From Stratiolaelaps scimitus (Eukaryota > Arthropoda > Arachnida > Mesostigmata > Laelapidae): a stretch of DNA of 64,000 nucleotides. Positions 62,100-64,000 of this stretch are shown one piece after another. Below the pieces are notes generated by a model that was given only the letters and a program-made list of their open reading frames with translations, did not search any database and was not told the DNA's origin. The stretch covers positions 29,567,501-29,631,500 of the forward strand of contig JABWDB010000001.1 in NCBI GenBank assembly GCA_019614645.1, in the 5' to 3' direction. The translations under genes and the position numbers were made by a program. Each line of letters opens with the position of its first letter. Position 1 is the first letter of the stretch.

Positions 62100-64000
62100 T
62101 AATAATATCGATCTACGTGAAAACTTGATCTCAGCCTACGATGATGAACTAGCTCATAACTATAACAAGACCTAACTTTCGCGTTGGTGCTGCTGAGCGA
62201 GTTTTTCTAAGCGGGACAAAAGCATGTTAAGTAGAATACATTGAACGCGAGCTTTCCTCTGGTTTGATTAACGTTTTTGTTCATTACTACTCGTGCGCGG
62301 ATCGCCCGCACGCTGTTCTGTCTCCAGAAGCAGCTGCTGGAAGCGGGATCCTCCGCATCTTTGTGGTCGCCAAAACCAAGCCGATTTAAAGCAAGGACAC
62401 TTTCGCAGTGGCACCGGATTATCGACGCCCCCGCCCACCTCCCATATACCTCCCTCCAAAAAGCGGCTTTGGCATGCGAAAGTTGCCGACATTGACGTCT
62501 CTGTGACGACCACACGGCGAGAATCGTGCGCGCGCCCGCGCACCTCTGTCTGTGTATATGAATATCACTGTCTATATGGTCTATACGACACCAACAATCA
62601 TAAATAACATTACTATGGCGATCAGTGCTACTACCACAACAACGACTGTTGGTACACCATGGCAACGACGATTCTTTAATAATCAGCAACCGTACGCCAA
62701 TAGTCACAGTTATGCAATTCTAGCGTGTGTAGTGTGAGAGCAAACAACATAACAGAAATTTTATTTCTGGTGGAGTTGGATTCAACGCCAAGGTCGCCTC
62801 TATGAACAATTCGGCAGCGGCGACGCGAGAAAAGAGAGTGATCCGTCGAACTGTCGGACAGACACATCAGAAACTATCAAGTCGAGATACAACTGATTCG
62901 CGAGGGTCATCATCGAATGCGTGCGGGAAAATCGGCTCGATGGTGAAAGGAATTAGACGTCGTCGATCGTCCACCGTCCGAAGTAATTGTACGACCGTGT
63001 GGCGACAAAATACCCTTCGTAATTCTCATCGTTTATGGTTCAACTGAGGGCGGCAGTACGCAACCACACGGAGACCAATTACACGTCAGTTATTATGTAC
63101 AATTATGGCTCCAGTTATTGTTTCAGTGATTACAAGCTCTCGGATCCGAGAATACCCAGATTGTTAACACTCGATGATGATTTTTCAATCTAACGAAAGG
63201 TTTAATAGTAAAACCTCGCCAGTGCATTGTTACGTGTAACCAACATTATCGGAAGATCACCGCACGCTCTGTTCGAATTATGCTCAAAGTAGGTTTCAAC
63301 CGCGGACTCTAAGGGATTTCAGCTTTTACGACGATAATGACTCTGTTATGAATGATTCACATTTCGGCAATCGAAGTGCCGAACAGAGTTAACGAAAGCT
63401 CAACAGATATTAGATTAATAGTACAGACAGCGAGAGAACTACATCTGGCCTCTCCAGACACCAGCCATCGAAGCGCAACGATCGGACGATAAGTTCCAGC
63501 AAGCTATTACATATGGAGAGGATCCAAGTGGTGGACTTCCTATTGCGTACAGGAAGGCCCAGTGTGTGGCTGTAGTTTGTCACGAGAAACCCTCTCCCTA
63601 TAATAGCTGCTGTCATTGTCTGATGTGCAGCTATCATAGATCAGCTTGTGTTCCGGATTAGTAACGACACTGAGAAGACGACGAGCAGTGAGTATAATAT
63701 TATAGATGGTAAAGATTGTGAACTAGACGAACTAAATGGGCCCCGTTTAGCGAATCGCATCTAGTCACCTGGGATTCCCCTAAAATAACATGTTACACCG
63801 AAATCAACGCTGGGTTGAATATGAACGAGCTGATCAGCCACACGGTACGTTACTGTTCTAAGTTTGTCAAGGTAGTTCGAATTAGGCGTGCCCCCGTTTG
63901 AGTGTGCGCTTTACCGTACGTGCAAACTATAATAGTAAAGACAACAACGTTCCTGTCAACGGCATACATATGTAATCAGTATGAACGACGTCACTTACGT
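62100..64000. other. Right-hand end of the window: no gene recognised
   Basis: Open frames of up to 166 codons (62207-62707, minus strand) overlap others on the opposite strand and show no domain. The stretch at 62.4-62.6 kb is somewhat GC-rich. I see no supported exon. Confidence 0.5.

Overview
This window is a piece of a large animal genome, most likely an arthropod (a mite or tick is possible, but the sequence does not settle it). The reasons are kilobase-scale introns with GT/AG borders, very abundant (AT)n, (CT)n, (GT)n and CAG microsatellites, a tRNA-derived SINE family, a mariner-type transposon and low coding density. Nothing in it looks bacterial or organellar.

One protein-coding gene can be assembled, and it occupies most of the window on the minus strand. 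I joined ten exons by hand from 58400 down to the stop codon at 4638. All nine introns have GT and AG ends, all codon phases agree, and the joined frame is 682 codons with the stop (681 residues). The exons (high to low) are 58400-58300, 56428-56078, 40505-40281, 16303-16107, 13498-13407, 8604-8399, 6322-6137, 5935-5612, 5206-5065 and 4859-4638. The protein has a low-complexity N-terminus, a calmodulin-like (EF-hand-fold) region, a nucleoside 2-deoxyribosyltransferase-like (NDT-like) domain, a second weak EF-hand-like stretch and a second NDT-like domain. The architecture therefore reads as (EF-like + NDT-like) twice. Domain 1 keeps a glutamate at the position I align with the family's nucleophile; domain 2 has methionine there. 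A second possible start at 16347, in frame, would give a 470-residue form without the N-terminal region.

Layout: 1-4637 is the 3' flank, possibly including the 3' UTR. 4638-8604 holds six closely spaced 3' exons. 8605-16303 holds two small exons separated by introns rich in repeats. 16304-40280 is a 24 kb intron with four same-strand SINE copies (18.5-23.2 kb), several strong hairpins, GC/CAG-rich islands and many (AT)n tracts. 40506-56077 is a 15.6 kb intron of similar character. 58401-64000 is the 5' flank and contains a 1288-bp mariner element (60812-62099) with near-perfect inverted ends, a TA duplication and a broken transposase.

I found no convincing second protein-coding gene. A few open frames with weak merit are listed at low confidence. 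No intact tRNA, rRNA or CRISPR array was found.
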